From assembly GCF_048268305.1 (NCBI RefSeq), contig NZ_JBLWVT010000006.1, positions 186,001 to 250,000 on the forward strand: DNA of 64,000 nt, written 5' to 3'. The notes under the pieces are model-generated. The model searched no databases. It saw nothing but the letters and a program-made list of their open reading frames with translations, and was not told the DNA's origin. Source of the stretch: Pseudodonghicola sp048268305. Its GTDB lineage: Bacteria > Pseudomonadota > Alphaproteobacteria > Rhodobacterales > Rhodobacteraceae. Within the stretch, counting starts at the first letter, position 1. Each line of letters starts with the position of its first letter. This document shows, piece by piece, positions 43,754-53,076 of the stretch. Made by a program: the position numbers and the translations under genes.

Positions 43754-44128
43754 ATGCTCCGCTTCAAAGTCCTCGCTGCTGTTCCACTGCTTTGCCTGCT
43801 CCCGGCGTGCGAGAACAGCGGATCGAAATACACCCCGATCATCGACGGGGCCGTTGGGCCGAACTATTCCAATGACCTCGCCTATTGCCAGGCGCTCGCC
43901 TCGCAACAGGGGACCTTCTCGAACAACACCGCTGCAACCGCCGCAACCGGCGCCGCCGCCGCCGGCGGCACCACGGCCGTACTGAACAACAAGGGCACCA
44001 ATGTGCGCGACGCAGCCCTGGTCGGCGCGGTCGCCGGGGTTGCCGTGGGTGCCCTGCAACAGCAGCAGAACAAGGAATCCATCATCAAGAACTGCATGCG
44101 CGGTCGCGGCTACCGGGTCGTCGGCTGA
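43754..44128 (+). CDS. Small lipoprotein with glycine-zipper-like segment
   Basis: A 124-residue protein with a lipoprotein signal peptide (lipobox LLPAC, Cys about residue 19). Two Ala/Gly-rich helices (TGAAAAGGT and ALVGAVAGVAVGAL) resemble glycine-zipper membrane motifs. A Cys in KNCMRGRGYRVVG near the C-terminus is conserved in many small envelope lipoproteins of this kind. Its function is unknown; an outer-membrane or periplasmic envelope role is inferred. Confidence 0.8.
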   Translation: MLRFKVLAAVPLLCLLPACENSGSKYTPIIDGAVGPNYSNDLAYCQALASQQGTFSNNTAATAATGAAAAGGTTAVLNNKGTNVRDAALVGAVAGVAVGALQQQQNKESIIKNCMRGRGYRVVG

Positions 44129-44143
44129 CACGCGGATCACGGC

Positions 44144-44171
44144 GCCGCCCGCTGCGGAAAATGCGGGCGGC
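44144..44171 (+). terminator. Stem-loop after the lipoprotein gene
   Basis: GCCGCCCGC and GCGGGCGGC are perfect 9-bp arms around a 10-nt AT-containing loop, 15 bp after the stop. It may act together with the T-rich hairpin at 44215. Confidence 0.45.
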
Positions 44172-44214
44172 ACCGGTTCCCGGGGCACCCTGGCCCTGAT
44201 GATGTAAGTGGAGT

Positions 44215-44242
44215 GGCGGCGCGAGCCGCCTTTCCTGTTTTC
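44215..44242 (+). terminator. Rho-independent terminator
   Basis: GGCGGC-GCGA-GCCGCC is followed directly by TTTCCTGTTTTC, a good T-rich tail on the plus strand. It ends transcription from the lipoprotein gene before the convergent sulfonate cluster. Confidence 0.65.
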
Positions 44243-44302
44243 GGGGTCCCCCCGAGGGCCGCGCGGTCGCAGCGTGCACGCCTCCGAGGACCGGCGAGGT
44301 AA

Positions 44303-45928
44303 TCACAGCACCTCGAAGAAATGCGTCCCGTCGCGGTCGAGCTGCGCCACCAGCCCATATTCCCAGTCGAGATAGGCCTGCATCGCCTCGCGCGGCGCCT
44401 CGGTTCCCTCGTAGGGCCGGCGGTAGCGGTCGACCCGGGGCGAGGCGAGGCGCGTCTCCCCCTCCTCCACCGGCAGCCCCGCCGCCGCCCAGGCGGCAAG
44501 CCCCCCTACGAGCAATCGCACCGGACGCCCGGTCAGCTCGGCCAGATCGCTGGCGGCAAGGGCCGCCAGCACCTCGTCCGGCGTCGTCACCACATAACAA
44601 TCGGCCTCACCGATCTGGCCCAGCGCCTGCGCCAACTGGCTGCGCAGGGCGAACCAGGCCCCCGGGACGTGACCCCGGACATAGGCGGCCGAGGTCGAGA
44701 CGTCGACCACAGCGGTTCGCGGCCCGGCCCCGTCAAGCCACGTCGAAAGCTCTCCTGGCGTGATCCGCTCGACCGCGGGAACCGGGGGCAACGGCACCGC
44801 CGCCGCGCCCCTGGCACTGCGCGCCGCGGCCGGAACCGGGTCGAGGACGTGAACCTCCCACCCCATCTGCGCCAGCCAGGACGCGGTCATATCGGCGCGC
44901 GTGCCGTCATCATCCGCCAGCAACACCAGCGCGCCACGTACCGGGAGGGTGTGGTCGGTCTCCTGCACCAACTGACCGCCGGGCACGTTGACGAAGCCCG
45001 GCAGATGCCCCGCCGCATAGTCTTCGGCCGGTCGCACGTCGATCAGATAGACCGAGCGCCCGGACCGCGCCAACCGCGTGGCCTCGGCCAGTGAGACGCG
45101 CCCAACGCCGGCGCGCCGGGCCACCGCCCGCGCATCCCGCGCCGCCTGCGCCCGCGCTCGGGCCGAGGGCGGTTGCGCCCTTCGCCCGGCGCCGGTGTCC
45201 AGCGCCAGCCCCGCCAGGGTCCAGCCGATGGTGCCGTTGCGCAGGCCCGCCACCGGGTTGGGGATACCGGCGTTGATCAATGACTGGGTGCCGATGATCG
45301 ACCGCGTGCGACCGGCGCAGTTGACGATCACCTGGGTCGCCGGATCGGGGGCGAGATCGCGCACCTGCAGCACCAGTTCCGCCCCCGGCACCGAAATGCC
45401 GCCGGGGATGCTCATCGTCGCGTATTCGTCGAACCGCCGCGCGTCGAGGATTACCGGCGGGCTCTCCGAGCCGATCAGCCGCGCCACCTCCTCGGCGGCC
45501 AGCAGCGGCGTGTGCCGGCGCGCCTCGACCAGTTCGCCGAAGGCCTTCGACGGCGCGTTCACGTCGATGAAGGTCTCGAACCCCGCCGCCTCCCAGGCGG
45601 CCAGCCCACCGGCCAGCAGTTGCAGGTCGCTGAACCCGAGCCGCCGGAGGATGCGCGCCGCGACCGGGGCGAGATCGCGATATCCGTCATGGCCGTAAAG
45701 CACGATCGGCACGTCCCTTCGCGGGATCCGCCGCAGCGCGTCGGCTTCAAGCCGGCCGAGCGGGAAATTCGCGGCCCAAAGTGGATGGCCGGTGGCGAAG
45801 GGATCTTCCTCGCGCAGGTCGGCCAGCAGGATTTCGTCGCGGGCAAGAAGCCGCGCGCGGACCTCGGCGGGGGTGACGCTCGGGATATCCTCGGCCTCGG
45901 GCCGGGTGGTCAAAGACTGGAAAGTCAT
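44303..45928 (-). CDS. Four-domain rhodanese protein
   Basis: A 541-residue protein made of four rhodanese-like repeats (about residues 15-120, 140-245, 275-375 and 390-490). Only the second keeps a catalytic Cys (Cys204, IVNCAGRTRS). The equivalent loops of the others read LYGHDG, LADDDG and VTTPDE. Rhodaneses carry sulfane sulfur as a persulfide. It is the last gene of the sulfonate cluster, so it may handle sulfite or sulfide released from organosulfur compounds. It has no signal peptide. Confidence 0.85.
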   Translation of the reverse strand: MTFQSLTTRPEAEDIPSVTPAEVRARLLARDEILLADLREEDPFATGHPLWAANFPLGRLEADALRRIPRRDVPIVLYGHDGYRDLAPVAARILRRLGFSDLQLLAGGLAAWEAAGFETFIDVNAPSKAFGELVEARRHTPLLAAEEVARLIGSESPPVILDARRFDEYATMSIPGGISVPGAELVLQVRDLAPDPATQVIVNCAGRTRSIIGTQSLINAGIPNPVAGLRNGTIGWTLAGLALDTGAGRRAQPPSARARAQAARDARAVARRAGVGRVSLAEATRLARSGRSVYLIDVRPAEDYAAGHLPGFVNVPGGQLVQETDHTLPVRGALVLLADDDGTRADMTASWLAQMGWEVHVLDPVPAAARSARGAAAVPLPPVPAVERITPGELSTWLDGAGPRTAVVDVSTSAAYVRGHVPGAWFALRSQLAQALGQIGEADCYVVTTPDEVLAALAASDLAELTGRPVRLLVGGLAAWAAAGLPVEEGETRLASPRVDRYRRPYEGTEAPREAMQAYLDWEYGLVAQLDRDGTHFFEVL

Positions 45929-45946
45929 GTCATCGCTCCTGCGGTC

Positions 45947-47182
45947 TCAGAAGAAGGCCCCGGTCGGCGGCAAGGCCCCGGTCAGCTGCTGACGCCCAAG
46001 GAATTGCTCCTTGTAGAGGCGCGGGTTATGGGCGGCGATCACCTTGATGTTGCGCCAGTGCCGGTCGAGCGCGGCGCTGCGCGACACCACCGAGCCTGAG
46101 CCGAGGTCGATCAGCCAGCCGGCAAGCTGCGGCGCGAGATCGTCGGCGACCACCTTGGCCTCGCTCGCGGCCAGGGTCGCGGCCAGCATCGCGTCGTATT
46201 CGTCGACACCGCTGCGGGCGTCCCAGCCCTGCTGGAGCGTCGCGACCGCCCGGTCGGTCACCGCCTCGATCGCGGCGGCATAGGCGCGGATGCGACCCAG
46301 CAGGGCTTGCAGGACCGGTTCGCCCGAGGGATGCTCGGCCTCGCCGTGATAGAAGTTGCGCCCCCTGCGATGCAGCACCTCGGTGGCGTCGAGCGTGACG
46401 CGCCGGGCGATGCCCGCGATGCAGTTGGTCAGCCAGATCTGATGGAAGGTATAGCGCCAGGGCGCCGCGCCTTCGCGCTCTGGCGGATCGAGCGGATAGA
46501 CGGCGGCAATCGCCACATCACGAAAGCGCATGGTGCCCGATCCGGTCAGCCGCTGGCCAAAGCCCTGCCAATCGTCTTCGGTTCCGACGCCCTCGCCCCG
46601 CTCGACGAGATATTGCACCGTCTCGCCCGACCGCCCGTCGATCGCGGTGCCGACGAAGGCGTCGTTATAGAGGTTCCCGGTGGCATAGGGCTTGTCACCC
46701 GAACCACGATAGCTCTGGCGCGCCTCGTCCCAGTCGATCCGCGACAGCACCCGGCTGGGCGGCGCCCCGGCCGCCTGGGCATCGGTTTCGGCAAAGCTCA
46801 GCCCCACCGTGGCATGCGCCGCCGCAAGCTCCAGCACGCGGGCGTGCAGCGGGTGCGTCAGGTGGCGCAGCGCGTGTTCGACCTGCCAGGAATGGTTGCG
46901 GAAGGCATGGGCCAGGTTGGAATCGACCGCCGCCAGATCGCGGGCGACGCCGAAGAAATCGGTCAGCGAGACCCCGCCGCCCCCCGAGGCGACCGGCAGC
47001 CGGAGCGCGCCGATGCCGGCCGCCTTCAGCGCCGCCATCTCGGCATGGGGCAGCCCCGCCGCGGTCTCGCGCCCCGGGGCGGTCCGGGCGAGATCTTCGA
47101 ACAAGGGACCAAGGCCGAGGCCGGCGGAGAGCGGTGAAATCAACCTCGGCCGATCGGCGGAAGGTCTGGAACTGTCAAGCAT
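45947..47182 (-). CDS. Acyl-CoA dehydrogenase-fold flavin monooxygenase (DszC/SfnB-like)
   Basis: A 411-residue protein with the acyl-CoA dehydrogenase fold: an N-terminal helical domain (AEMAALKAAGIGALRLP), a middle beta-domain (VGLSFAETDAQAAG, YRGSGDKPYATG) and a C-terminal helical bundle. In sulfur clusters this branch (SfnB, DszC) oxygenates organosulfur compounds with reduced flavin rather than dehydrogenating acyl-CoA. The neighbouring FMN reductase and LLM monooxygenase support that. SD AAAGGA precedes the ATG. Confidence 0.82.
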   Translation of the reverse strand: MLDSSRPSADRPRLISPLSAGLGLGPLFEDLARTAPGRETAAGLPHAEMAALKAAGIGALRLPVASGGGGVSLTDFFGVARDLAAVDSNLAHAFRNHSWQVEHALRHLTHPLHARVLELAAAHATVGLSFAETDAQAAGAPPSRVLSRIDWDEARQSYRGSGDKPYATGNLYNDAFVGTAIDGRSGETVQYLVERGEGVGTEDDWQGFGQRLTGSGTMRFRDVAIAAVYPLDPPEREGAAPWRYTFHQIWLTNCIAGIARRVTLDATEVLHRRGRNFYHGEAEHPSGEPVLQALLGRIRAYAAAIEAVTDRAVATLQQGWDARSGVDEYDAMLAATLAASEAKVVADDLAPQLAGWLIDLGSGSVVSRSAALDRHWRNIKVIAAHNPRLYKEQFLGRQQLTGALPPTGAFF

Positions 47183-47208
47183 GGGAAGTCCTTTCTGGTG
47201 CAGGGGGA

Positions 47209-48561
47209 TCAGACCGCGGCGCGCAGGTCGGCGGCATCGCCGGCCACGAAGCGCGGCAGGCCCAGGTTGTCGCGCAGGGTGCGCCCCTCGTATCCCCGGC
47301 GATAGCGGCCGAGCCGTTGCAGGACCGGGATCACCTGATCCGCGATCAGGTCCAGCCCCTCGGGCTGGACGTCGATATTGAGGTTGAATCCGTCGGCGCC
47401 GCGCCGGTCGACCCAGTCAACCATGTCCAGCGCAAAGCTCTCGGGCGTGCCGACATAGACGCGGTGGCCGCCGGTGATGTTCGAGAACATCAGATCGCGG
47501 ATATTCCAGCCGTTCAGTCGCGCCTCCTTCAGCATCTCATTGCGATGCCAGCGCGAGGCGATCGGCACGCTGTCCTCATTGGCCTCGATCTCGGCCCAGG
47601 GAAGCGGCGCGTCGAGATCGGCAAGGCGGTCGGGATCGACAGCCAGATGGTGCGACAGCTCGTCTCGCAGCGCCGCGGCATCGAGCCCGTCGTCCAGCGC
47701 GCGCTTGCGCCGGCGCGCCTCCTCCTCGGTGGCGCCGAGGATCGGGAACAGCCCCGGCATCACCAGCAGGTGGTCGGGATCGCGCCCATAGCCAAGCGCC
47801 AGCGCCTTGACCTCGGAGTAGAAGGCCTGGGCGCCCTCGATCACCCGCTGCCCGGTGAAAAGCGCATCGGCATAGCGGGCGCCGAAGGCGCGGCTGTCGG
47901 CCGACTGGCCGGCCTGGAAGATCACCGGCCGCCCCTGCGGCGTCTCGGGCACAGAAAGCGCGCCCCGCGCCGAGAAATGCTGGCCCTCGAAGGCCAGCGG
48001 CCGCAGCCGCGCCGGGTCGAGATAAAGGCTGCGTTCGGTATCGGCGACGACCGCTTCGTCGGGCAGACTATCCCAGAAACCGGTGACGATGCGGACGAAT
48101 TCCTCGGCCCGCAGGTAACGATCCTGCTGGTCCCAGCCCTGCGACAGGCCGAAGGCGCCCAGCGCCGGCGCGGTCTGCGAGGTGATGATATTCCAGGCGG
48201 CACGGCCACCGCTGGCATGATCGACCGAGGCGATCTGCCGGGCGATGGTATGGGGATGCCCGAAGAGCGTGGTGGTGGTGCAGACCAGCCCGACGTGCTC
48301 GGTATGCGCGGCGAGGTTCGCCACCAGCACCATCGGATCGAGCGCGCGCCAGGGCCGGCTATGGGCCTCGGACACCAGCCCGCCCGGCCCGTCGGCGAAG
48401 AAGATCGCGTCGAACAGCCCGCGTTCGGCCGATGTCGCGATCTGCACGAAATGGTCGATGTCGGTGGACAGATGACGCTTGTCGTCAAAGGTCTTCCAGG
48501 CGGCGTCGTGTCGGCCCGAGGCCAGGACGTTAACGCCAAGGCGGATATGGGGCCGGGTCAT
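47209..48561 (-). CDS. LLM-class flavin monooxygenase, NtaA/SnaA/DszA family
   Basis: A 450-residue FMNH2-dependent monooxygenase of the bacterial luciferase fold. Family landmarks are FDAIFFADGPGG, the AAWNIITS loop, RYLRAEEFVRIVTGFWDS and VIFQAGQSADSRAFGARYADALF. Members cleave C-S or C-N bonds (nitrilotriacetate, dibenzothiophene sulfone, alkanesulfonates). It overlaps the ssuA-type gene by 4 bp, so it probably oxidises the imported sulfonate. Confidence 0.88.
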   Translation of the reverse strand: MTRPHIRLGVNVLASGRHDAAWKTFDDKRHLSTDIDHFVQIATSAERGLFDAIFFADGPGGLVSEAHSRPWRALDPMVLVANLAAHTEHVGLVCTTTTLFGHPHTIARQIASVDHASGGRAAWNIITSQTAPALGAFGLSQGWDQQDRYLRAEEFVRIVTGFWDSLPDEAVVADTERSLYLDPARLRPLAFEGQHFSARGALSVPETPQGRPVIFQAGQSADSRAFGARYADALFTGQRVIEGAQAFYSEVKALALGYGRDPDHLLVMPGLFPILGATEEEARRRKRALDDGLDAAALRDELSHHLAVDPDRLADLDAPLPWAEIEANEDSVPIASRWHRNEMLKEARLNGWNIRDLMFSNITGGHRVYVGTPESFALDMVDWVDRRGADGFNLNIDVQPEGLDLIADQVIPVLQRLGRYRRGYEGRTLRDNLGLPRFVAGDAADLRAAV

Positions 48562-49577
48562 GCCGCACCTCCGGGGATCTTCACGCTGACCTCGGCCACG
48601 TCGATGCGGGACCGGATGATCTTCCGGTCGGCCAGCCAGTCGGCGGCGCGTTGGAAGCCGGCCATGAAATCCGCATCGTCGGGCTCGTGGAACCGGTTCA
48701 CCCGCGCCAGCCCGGCGAGGTAATCACGCACCTCGTCGGCATAGCCGGCCTCGGCCTGGGCGATGGCCTCGGCCTCCTGCGGGTTCGCGCTCTGCCAGGC
48801 GCCCTCGGCGCTGTAGGCGTCGAGAACAGCGCGGACCAGTTCGGAATTTCGTTCCGAGAACTCGCGGCGGGTCACCAGCGAGGCGAAGTCGATCAGGAAT
48901 TCCAGATCGCGCCCCTCGTTGAAGATGTCCTTGGCGTCATTCTCGAAGCGCGAGATATCGACGGCGGGCGACCACATCGACCAGGCATCCACCTTGTCCT
49001 GTGCAAAGGCCGGGCCGGCGTCCGGCGGATTGAGATAGACGACATTGACCTGATCGCGGTCGACCCCGTTCTGTTCGAGCGCCGCGACCAGCAGGAACTC
49101 TCCCAGACCGGAGCGGTTCACCGCCACCGAGCGGCCCTTGAGATCGGCGACGCTGTCGATGCCGCTGGTCTTCTTGACGATGATCGAGGTCGAGCGCGGC
49201 GCATAGATGTTGAAGCTGTTGAACACCAGCGGCGCGCCGGCCAGCATCGCGGCGAGCGCAGGGGTGGTCGAGCCCCAGAAGCCGAAGTCGGCGCTGCCGC
49301 CGACCACCGCCTGCATCGAGGGCGCGTGGTTGGGAAAGGGGCCGACCCATTCGACGCGGATGCCCTGTTGCGCCAGCCGCGCCTCGAAGGCGCCGCGCTC
49401 TTTGGCGACCAGGGTCAGACCACCACGGCCATAGCCGACGCGCACCACATCGGTGGTGCGGCTGAGCCCGGCACCGCCTTGCGCCAGCGCCGGAGAGAGA
49501 AGACCGCTCGCCGCGCTGGCGAGGACGGCACCGCCGCTGCGCAGCAGGCGGCGCCGGTCGATAAGGTTGCGTTTCAT
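48558..49577 (-). CDS. ssuA: Sulfonate-type ABC transporter substrate-binding protein
   Basis: A 339-residue SsuA/TauA-family receptor. The N-terminus LIDRRRLLRSGGAVLASAAS has a twin-arginine-like signal rather than a plain Sec signal. The mature part has VRVGYGRGGLTLVAKERG, ADFGFWGSTTPALAAMLAG, DLKGRSVAVNRSG and DAWSMWSPAVD. The last of these is typical of sulfonate receptors. Its ligand is inferred from the monooxygenases in the operon. Confidence 0.85.
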   Translation of the reverse strand: MKRNLIDRRRLLRSGGAVLASAASGLLSPALAQGGAGLSRTTDVVRVGYGRGGLTLVAKERGAFEARLAQQGIRVEWVGPFPNHAPSMQAVVGGSADFGFWGSTTPALAAMLAGAPLVFNSFNIYAPRSTSIIVKKTSGIDSVADLKGRSVAVNRSGLGEFLLVAALEQNGVDRDQVNVVYLNPPDAGPAFAQDKVDAWSMWSPAVDISRFENDAKDIFNEGRDLEFLIDFASLVTRREFSERNSELVRAVLDAYSAEGAWQSANPQEAEAIAQAEAGYADEVRDYLAGLARVNRFHEPDDADFMAGFQRAADWLADRKIIRSRIDVAEVSVKIPGGAA

Positions 49578-49602
49578 CTTGGATGTCCTTTCAGGAAAGA
49601 GG

Positions 49603-50334
49603 TCAGTGATGGGTCACGCCCAGCTCTTCCAGCAGGGCCTGACGCAGAAGCTGCCGGTCGATCTCGGCCGGGGTGAAGCTGGCGGCGATGCGACCGGTGC
49701 GCATGACCAGGATGCGATCGGCAAGGGTGATCGCCTCGTCCACGTCATGGGTGACGATCAGCACGCCAGGGCGGTGAACGGCGACCAGATCGCGGACCAG
49801 ATCGTGCATCCGGATCCGGGTCAGCGCGTCGAGCGCGGCGAAGGGTTCGTCGAGCAGCAGGAGCTTCGGCTCGCGCATCAGCGCCCGGGCCAGCGCCACG
49901 CGCTGCGATTGCCCGCCGGAGAGACGCCGCGGCCAGTCGTCCTCGCGCCCCTGCAAGCCCACTTCGGCCAGGGCGCGGGCGGCGGCGGCGCGTCCCTCGA
50001 CAGTCTCCCGCCCGAGCGCGACATTGCGCCAGAGCGTCGCCCAGGGCAGCAGCCGATGTTCCTGGAACACCACGGCAGGGCGCGCAGGCGCGCGGATTTC
50101 ACCCGCATCGGGCGTATCGAGCCCCGCGAGCGCCCGTAAAAGCGTGGTCTTGCCACAGCCACTTTCGCCGAGGAGAGCCACGAATTCGCCCTCGCGGATC
50201 TCCAGATCGAGCGACTGAATGACCAGCCGGCTGCCATAGCGACGTTCGAGGCCGGTGACCGAGACCGCAAGCGGGATGTCTGCGAAACGGTCGCTGCGCG
50301 ACAGGTCGCGAGAAACCGGGGGAAGATAGGTCAT
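49603..50334 (-). CDS. ssuB: Sulfonate-type ABC transporter ATP-binding protein
   Basis: A 243-residue ATPase. Walker A is GESGCGKTT, the signature is LSGGQSQRVALARAL, Walker B is LLLLDEPFAALD and the switch is IVTHDVDEA. The Q-loop HRLLPWATLWRNV is typical of SsuB/TauB. ATG 50334 overlaps the permease stop; the longer upstream frame is a shadow of the permease gene. Confidence 0.9.
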   Translation of the reverse strand: MTYLPPVSRDLSRSDRFADIPLAVSVTGLERRYGSRLVIQSLDLEIREGEFVALLGESGCGKTTLLRALAGLDTPDAGEIRAPARPAVVFQEHRLLPWATLWRNVALGRETVEGRAAAARALAEVGLQGREDDWPRRLSGGQSQRVALARALMREPKLLLLDEPFAALDALTRIRMHDLVRDLVAVHRPGVLIVTHDVDEAITLADRILVMRTGRIAASFTPAEIDRQLLRQALLEELGVTHH

Positions 50335-51161
50335 GCGTGACCCTCCGCATAGTTCGGGTGCCAGGCCAGCAGCCGGCGTTCGAAGACCCGGGCCAGAGCA
50401 TCGGCGCCGACGCCGACGATCGAATAGATGACGATGGTGAGCAGGATGACGTCGGTCTGCAGGAACTCGCGCGCGTCCATGGCGAGAAAACCGATACCCC
50501 GAGTGGTGGCCAGGGTCTCGGCGATGATCAGCGCGAGCCAGGCCTGCGCCAGCGCATAGCGAACACCGGTCAGCACCGAGGGCATGGCGCCGGGCAGGAT
50601 GATCCGCCGCACGATCGCCGGCCAGCCCAGCCCGGTGACGCGGGCCAGCTCCATCAGCTTGGGGTCGATCTGGCGCATCCCCAGCATGGTGTTGATATAG
50701 ACCGGGAAAACCACCGCCAGCGCGACCAGAAAGAGCTTGGCCCCCTCGCCGACGCCGAACCAGACAATGACCAGCGGCAGAAGCGCCAGGAAGGGGATCG
50801 CCCGGATCATCTGCACCGAGCGATCGAGCAGCGTCTGCGCCAGGCGCGAAATGCCGACGGCCACGCCCAGCGCGAAACCGATGGTGCCGCCGATGACAAA
50901 GCCGATCGAGGCCCGCGCCAGCGAGGCGACAAGATGGCGCCCAAGCTCGCCGCTTTGGGCCAGTTCCCAGCCGGTGGCCAGAACGCGGCTTGGCGCCGGC
51001 AGGACGTGAGGGGTGACGAGCCCGCCGCGGGCGGCGAGTTCCCAAAGCAGGACAACCCCGGCCGGCACGGCCCAGGTCATCGCCAGCTGCGTCAACTGAA
51101 GGCCGGGCAGCAGGCGCATCCGGGCGGCCGGCGCCACGGTCGTCGTGGTATCTGCAGGCAT
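50331..51161 (-). CDS. ssuC: Sulfonate-type ABC transporter permease
   Basis: A 276-residue inner-membrane permease. The EAA-type loop KLMELARVTGLGWPAIVRRIILPG and the helix AIPFLALLPLVIVWFGVGEGAK identify the SsuC/TauC branch. ATG 51161 is chosen since AGGAG lies 8 bp upstream; an in-frame ATG at 51188 has none. Confidence 0.9.
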   Translation of the reverse strand: MPADTTTTVAPAARMRLLPGLQLTQLAMTWAVPAGVVLLWELAARGGLVTPHVLPAPSRVLATGWELAQSGELGRHLVASLARASIGFVIGGTIGFALGVAVGISRLAQTLLDRSVQMIRAIPFLALLPLVIVWFGVGEGAKLFLVALAVVFPVYINTMLGMRQIDPKLMELARVTGLGWPAIVRRIILPGAMPSVLTGVRYALAQAWLALIIAETLATTRGIGFLAMDAREFLQTDVILLTIVIYSIVGVGADALARVFERRLLAWHPNYAEGHA

Positions 51162-51282
51162 TTCAATGTCTCCTGTCGGTTCGGGCATGACGGATCGGTC
51201 GCCGGCCCCGGGGGGGCAGCGTCACCGGCATGCGGTCGATGTTGCGATTGGTCTGGAGGCCGCGACCGGAGTCGCGCCGCGA

Positions 51283-51825
51283 TCAGGCGGGTTGCGGGTG
51301 CCGCGCCAGCCGGCCGACGAGTTGCCCGGCCGCCGCGTTCAGCCGCGCCGAGATCTCGGGCGAGGCGATGGCGCCATCAAGGATGTCGGTCGGCCCCGCA
51401 TAGACGCCCGTGGGCATGGTATCGGCCTCGAAGAAACCGAAGAGCGGGCGCAACTGATGTTCGATCACCAGCGCATGACGCAACCCGCCACCGGTCGCCG
51501 TCAGCAGGACCGGTTTGCCGCGCAGCGCCTCGGGCTCCATCAGGTCGAAGAGATGCTTGAACAGGCCGGCATAGCTGCCCTTGTGCACCGGCGTGCCAAT
51601 CACCAGCGCCTTCGCCGCGACGATGCGGTCGAAGACCGCCCGCGCCTGCGGCTCCAGGTCTGTGGCGCGCTGAGCGGTGCCGAACCCCGGGCCGAGGTCG
51701 GTCAGATCGTGCACAAGGCCGCGCAAACCCGACAGTTCGGTCACCCGTCTGGTGGCTGCCTCGACCAGCGCCCGGGTGCGCGACGGGAGGTTCAGGCTTC
51801 CCGCGAGGCCGACGATATCGGTCAT
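51283..51825 (-). CDS. ssuE: NADPH-dependent FMN reductase (SsuE/MsuE type)
   Basis: A 180-residue flavodoxin-fold reductase. The phosphate-binding loop GSLNLPSRTRALVEAA and the flavin loop GTPVHKGSYAGLFKHLFDL are clear. It would supply reduced FMN to the two monooxygenases of the cluster, of which it is the first gene. AGGAG lies 6 bp before the ATG. Confidence 0.88.
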   Translation of the reverse strand: MTDIVGLAGSLNLPSRTRALVEAATRRVTELSGLRGLVHDLTDLGPGFGTAQRATDLEPQARAVFDRIVAAKALVIGTPVHKGSYAGLFKHLFDLMEPEALRGKPVLLTATGGGLRHALVIEHQLRPLFGFFEADTMPTGVYAGPTDILDGAIASPEISARLNAAAGQLVGRLARHPQPA

Positions 51826-52161
51826 TTTAATCTCCTATATCTACCGTCTTTATCGAGATTTAGGCTAGGAGATCGGGGGCATTGCGTCCATTTCGAAGAT
51901 CGCCCGGATTAGGGAAGCGTATTCTCCAAACGCGAGCTTCGGCGATAAGGTCTTTCTCTCGTGATCCGGCTGATCCCGGGGCTTAGCGAATGGTTCCGGT
52001 TGCCGACTGCACATTCAGAATTGGTGCGGCGGAGGAGCCGGAAAGGCAGACCTCAAGTTAGAAAAACATTTTCTATCAAAATATTACTGAATAATATTCA
52101 TGCAAAACTTCATGGGAAAGATGGCGAACCGGCCAGCGCCATGGACCCTGGCGATGGTTTT
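51826..52161. other. Promoter region of the sulfonate cluster; AT-rich patch
   Basis: A 336-bp gap upstream of the FMN reductase gene and downstream of a LysR gene. 51826-51870 is a T/A-rich leader with the SD. An AT-rich patch at 52050-52110 contains the near-palindrome GAATA-A-TATTC. No gene is supported. Confidence 0.5.
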
Positions 52162-53076
52162 CTATCCGTTCAGCGGCAAGTCCGCCGCGGCGGCATAGGC
52201 GGCGCGCATGGCGGCGATGAAACCGGTCACCGGACTGCGCTCCGGGCGATTGGCAAGCTGGATCACCGCCAGTTCCAGGCTCAGCGGCGTGGTCAGCGGC
52301 AGGATCCGCATGCCGCTGCCGCGCAGCGTCAGAACCGACAGGCTGTCAGCCACCGTGCACAACCCCGCCCCCCGGGCCAGGCCCACGGCAAAGGGGATGC
52401 TCAGCGCGGTCAGGCGACGGCTGGGTTCTATGCCGCGACGGATCAGCTCGGCCTCCAGCTTGCGGCCCAGGGGCGCGTCGACGTTATGGGTCACGCAGCC
52501 GGCTTCCATCAGCCAGGCCAGGTCGAAGGCCTCTTCTCCCGCGCGGGGGTGATCGGGGGGCAGTACCGCCACCAGGGGCATGTCGCCGATGATCCACTGC
52601 CGCAGCTCCGGCCGATTCGCGGCGGCGCCGCCAATGGCGAGGTCGATCGACCCTTCGCGCAGGGCCTGCAGCTGGTTGTTCTGGCGTCCGCTGTCCACCA
52701 CGATGTCCAGTTCCGGGAACTGCCGGTGCAGCCGCCCGACCGCATCCGGCACCACCGCATAGGCAAGCGCCGCGGTGGCCATGATCCGCAGCGCCTCCTG
52801 AGTGCCGCGCCGGATCGACTCCACCGAATATTCCACCTGCCCCAACCGTTCGAACAGCCCGCCGCTTTCCGCATAGAGCCGCTGCGCCTCCCAGGTCGGT
52901 TCCAGCCGGCCCGAGACGTTGCGAAACAGGACGAAGCCCAGTTCGTCCTCGAATATCTGCAAATGGCGGCTGACCGTGGGTTGCGACAGGCGCATGGCGC
53001 GCGCCGCAGCGCTGACGCTGTCGGTTTCGAAAACCGTCCGAAAGACTTGAAGCCGATGCAGGTTAAGCCCGTCCAT
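52162..53076 (-). CDS. LysR-family regulator divergent from the TRAP operon
   Basis: A 304-residue LysR regulator. The winged helix (LQVFRTVFETDSVSAAARAMRLS, then QPTVSRHLQIFE) precedes an effector domain with the usual RQNNQLQALREGSIDLAIGG. ATG 53076 has GAGGAG 4 bp upstream, excluding the longer frame. It is divergent from a DctMPQ/M20 operon, its likely target. Confidence 0.9.
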   Translation of the reverse strand: MDGLNLHRLQVFRTVFETDSVSAAARAMRLSQPTVSRHLQIFEDELGFVLFRNVSGRLEPTWEAQRLYAESGGLFERLGQVEYSVESIRRGTQEALRIMATAALAYAVVPDAVGRLHRQFPELDIVVDSGRQNNQLQALREGSIDLAIGGAAANRPELRQWIIGDMPLVAVLPPDHPRAGEEAFDLAWLMEAGCVTHNVDAPLGRKLEAELIRRGIEPSRRLTALSIPFAVGLARGAGLCTVADSLSVLTLRGSGMRILPLTTPLSLELAVIQLANRPERSPVTGFIAAMRAAYAAAADLPLNG

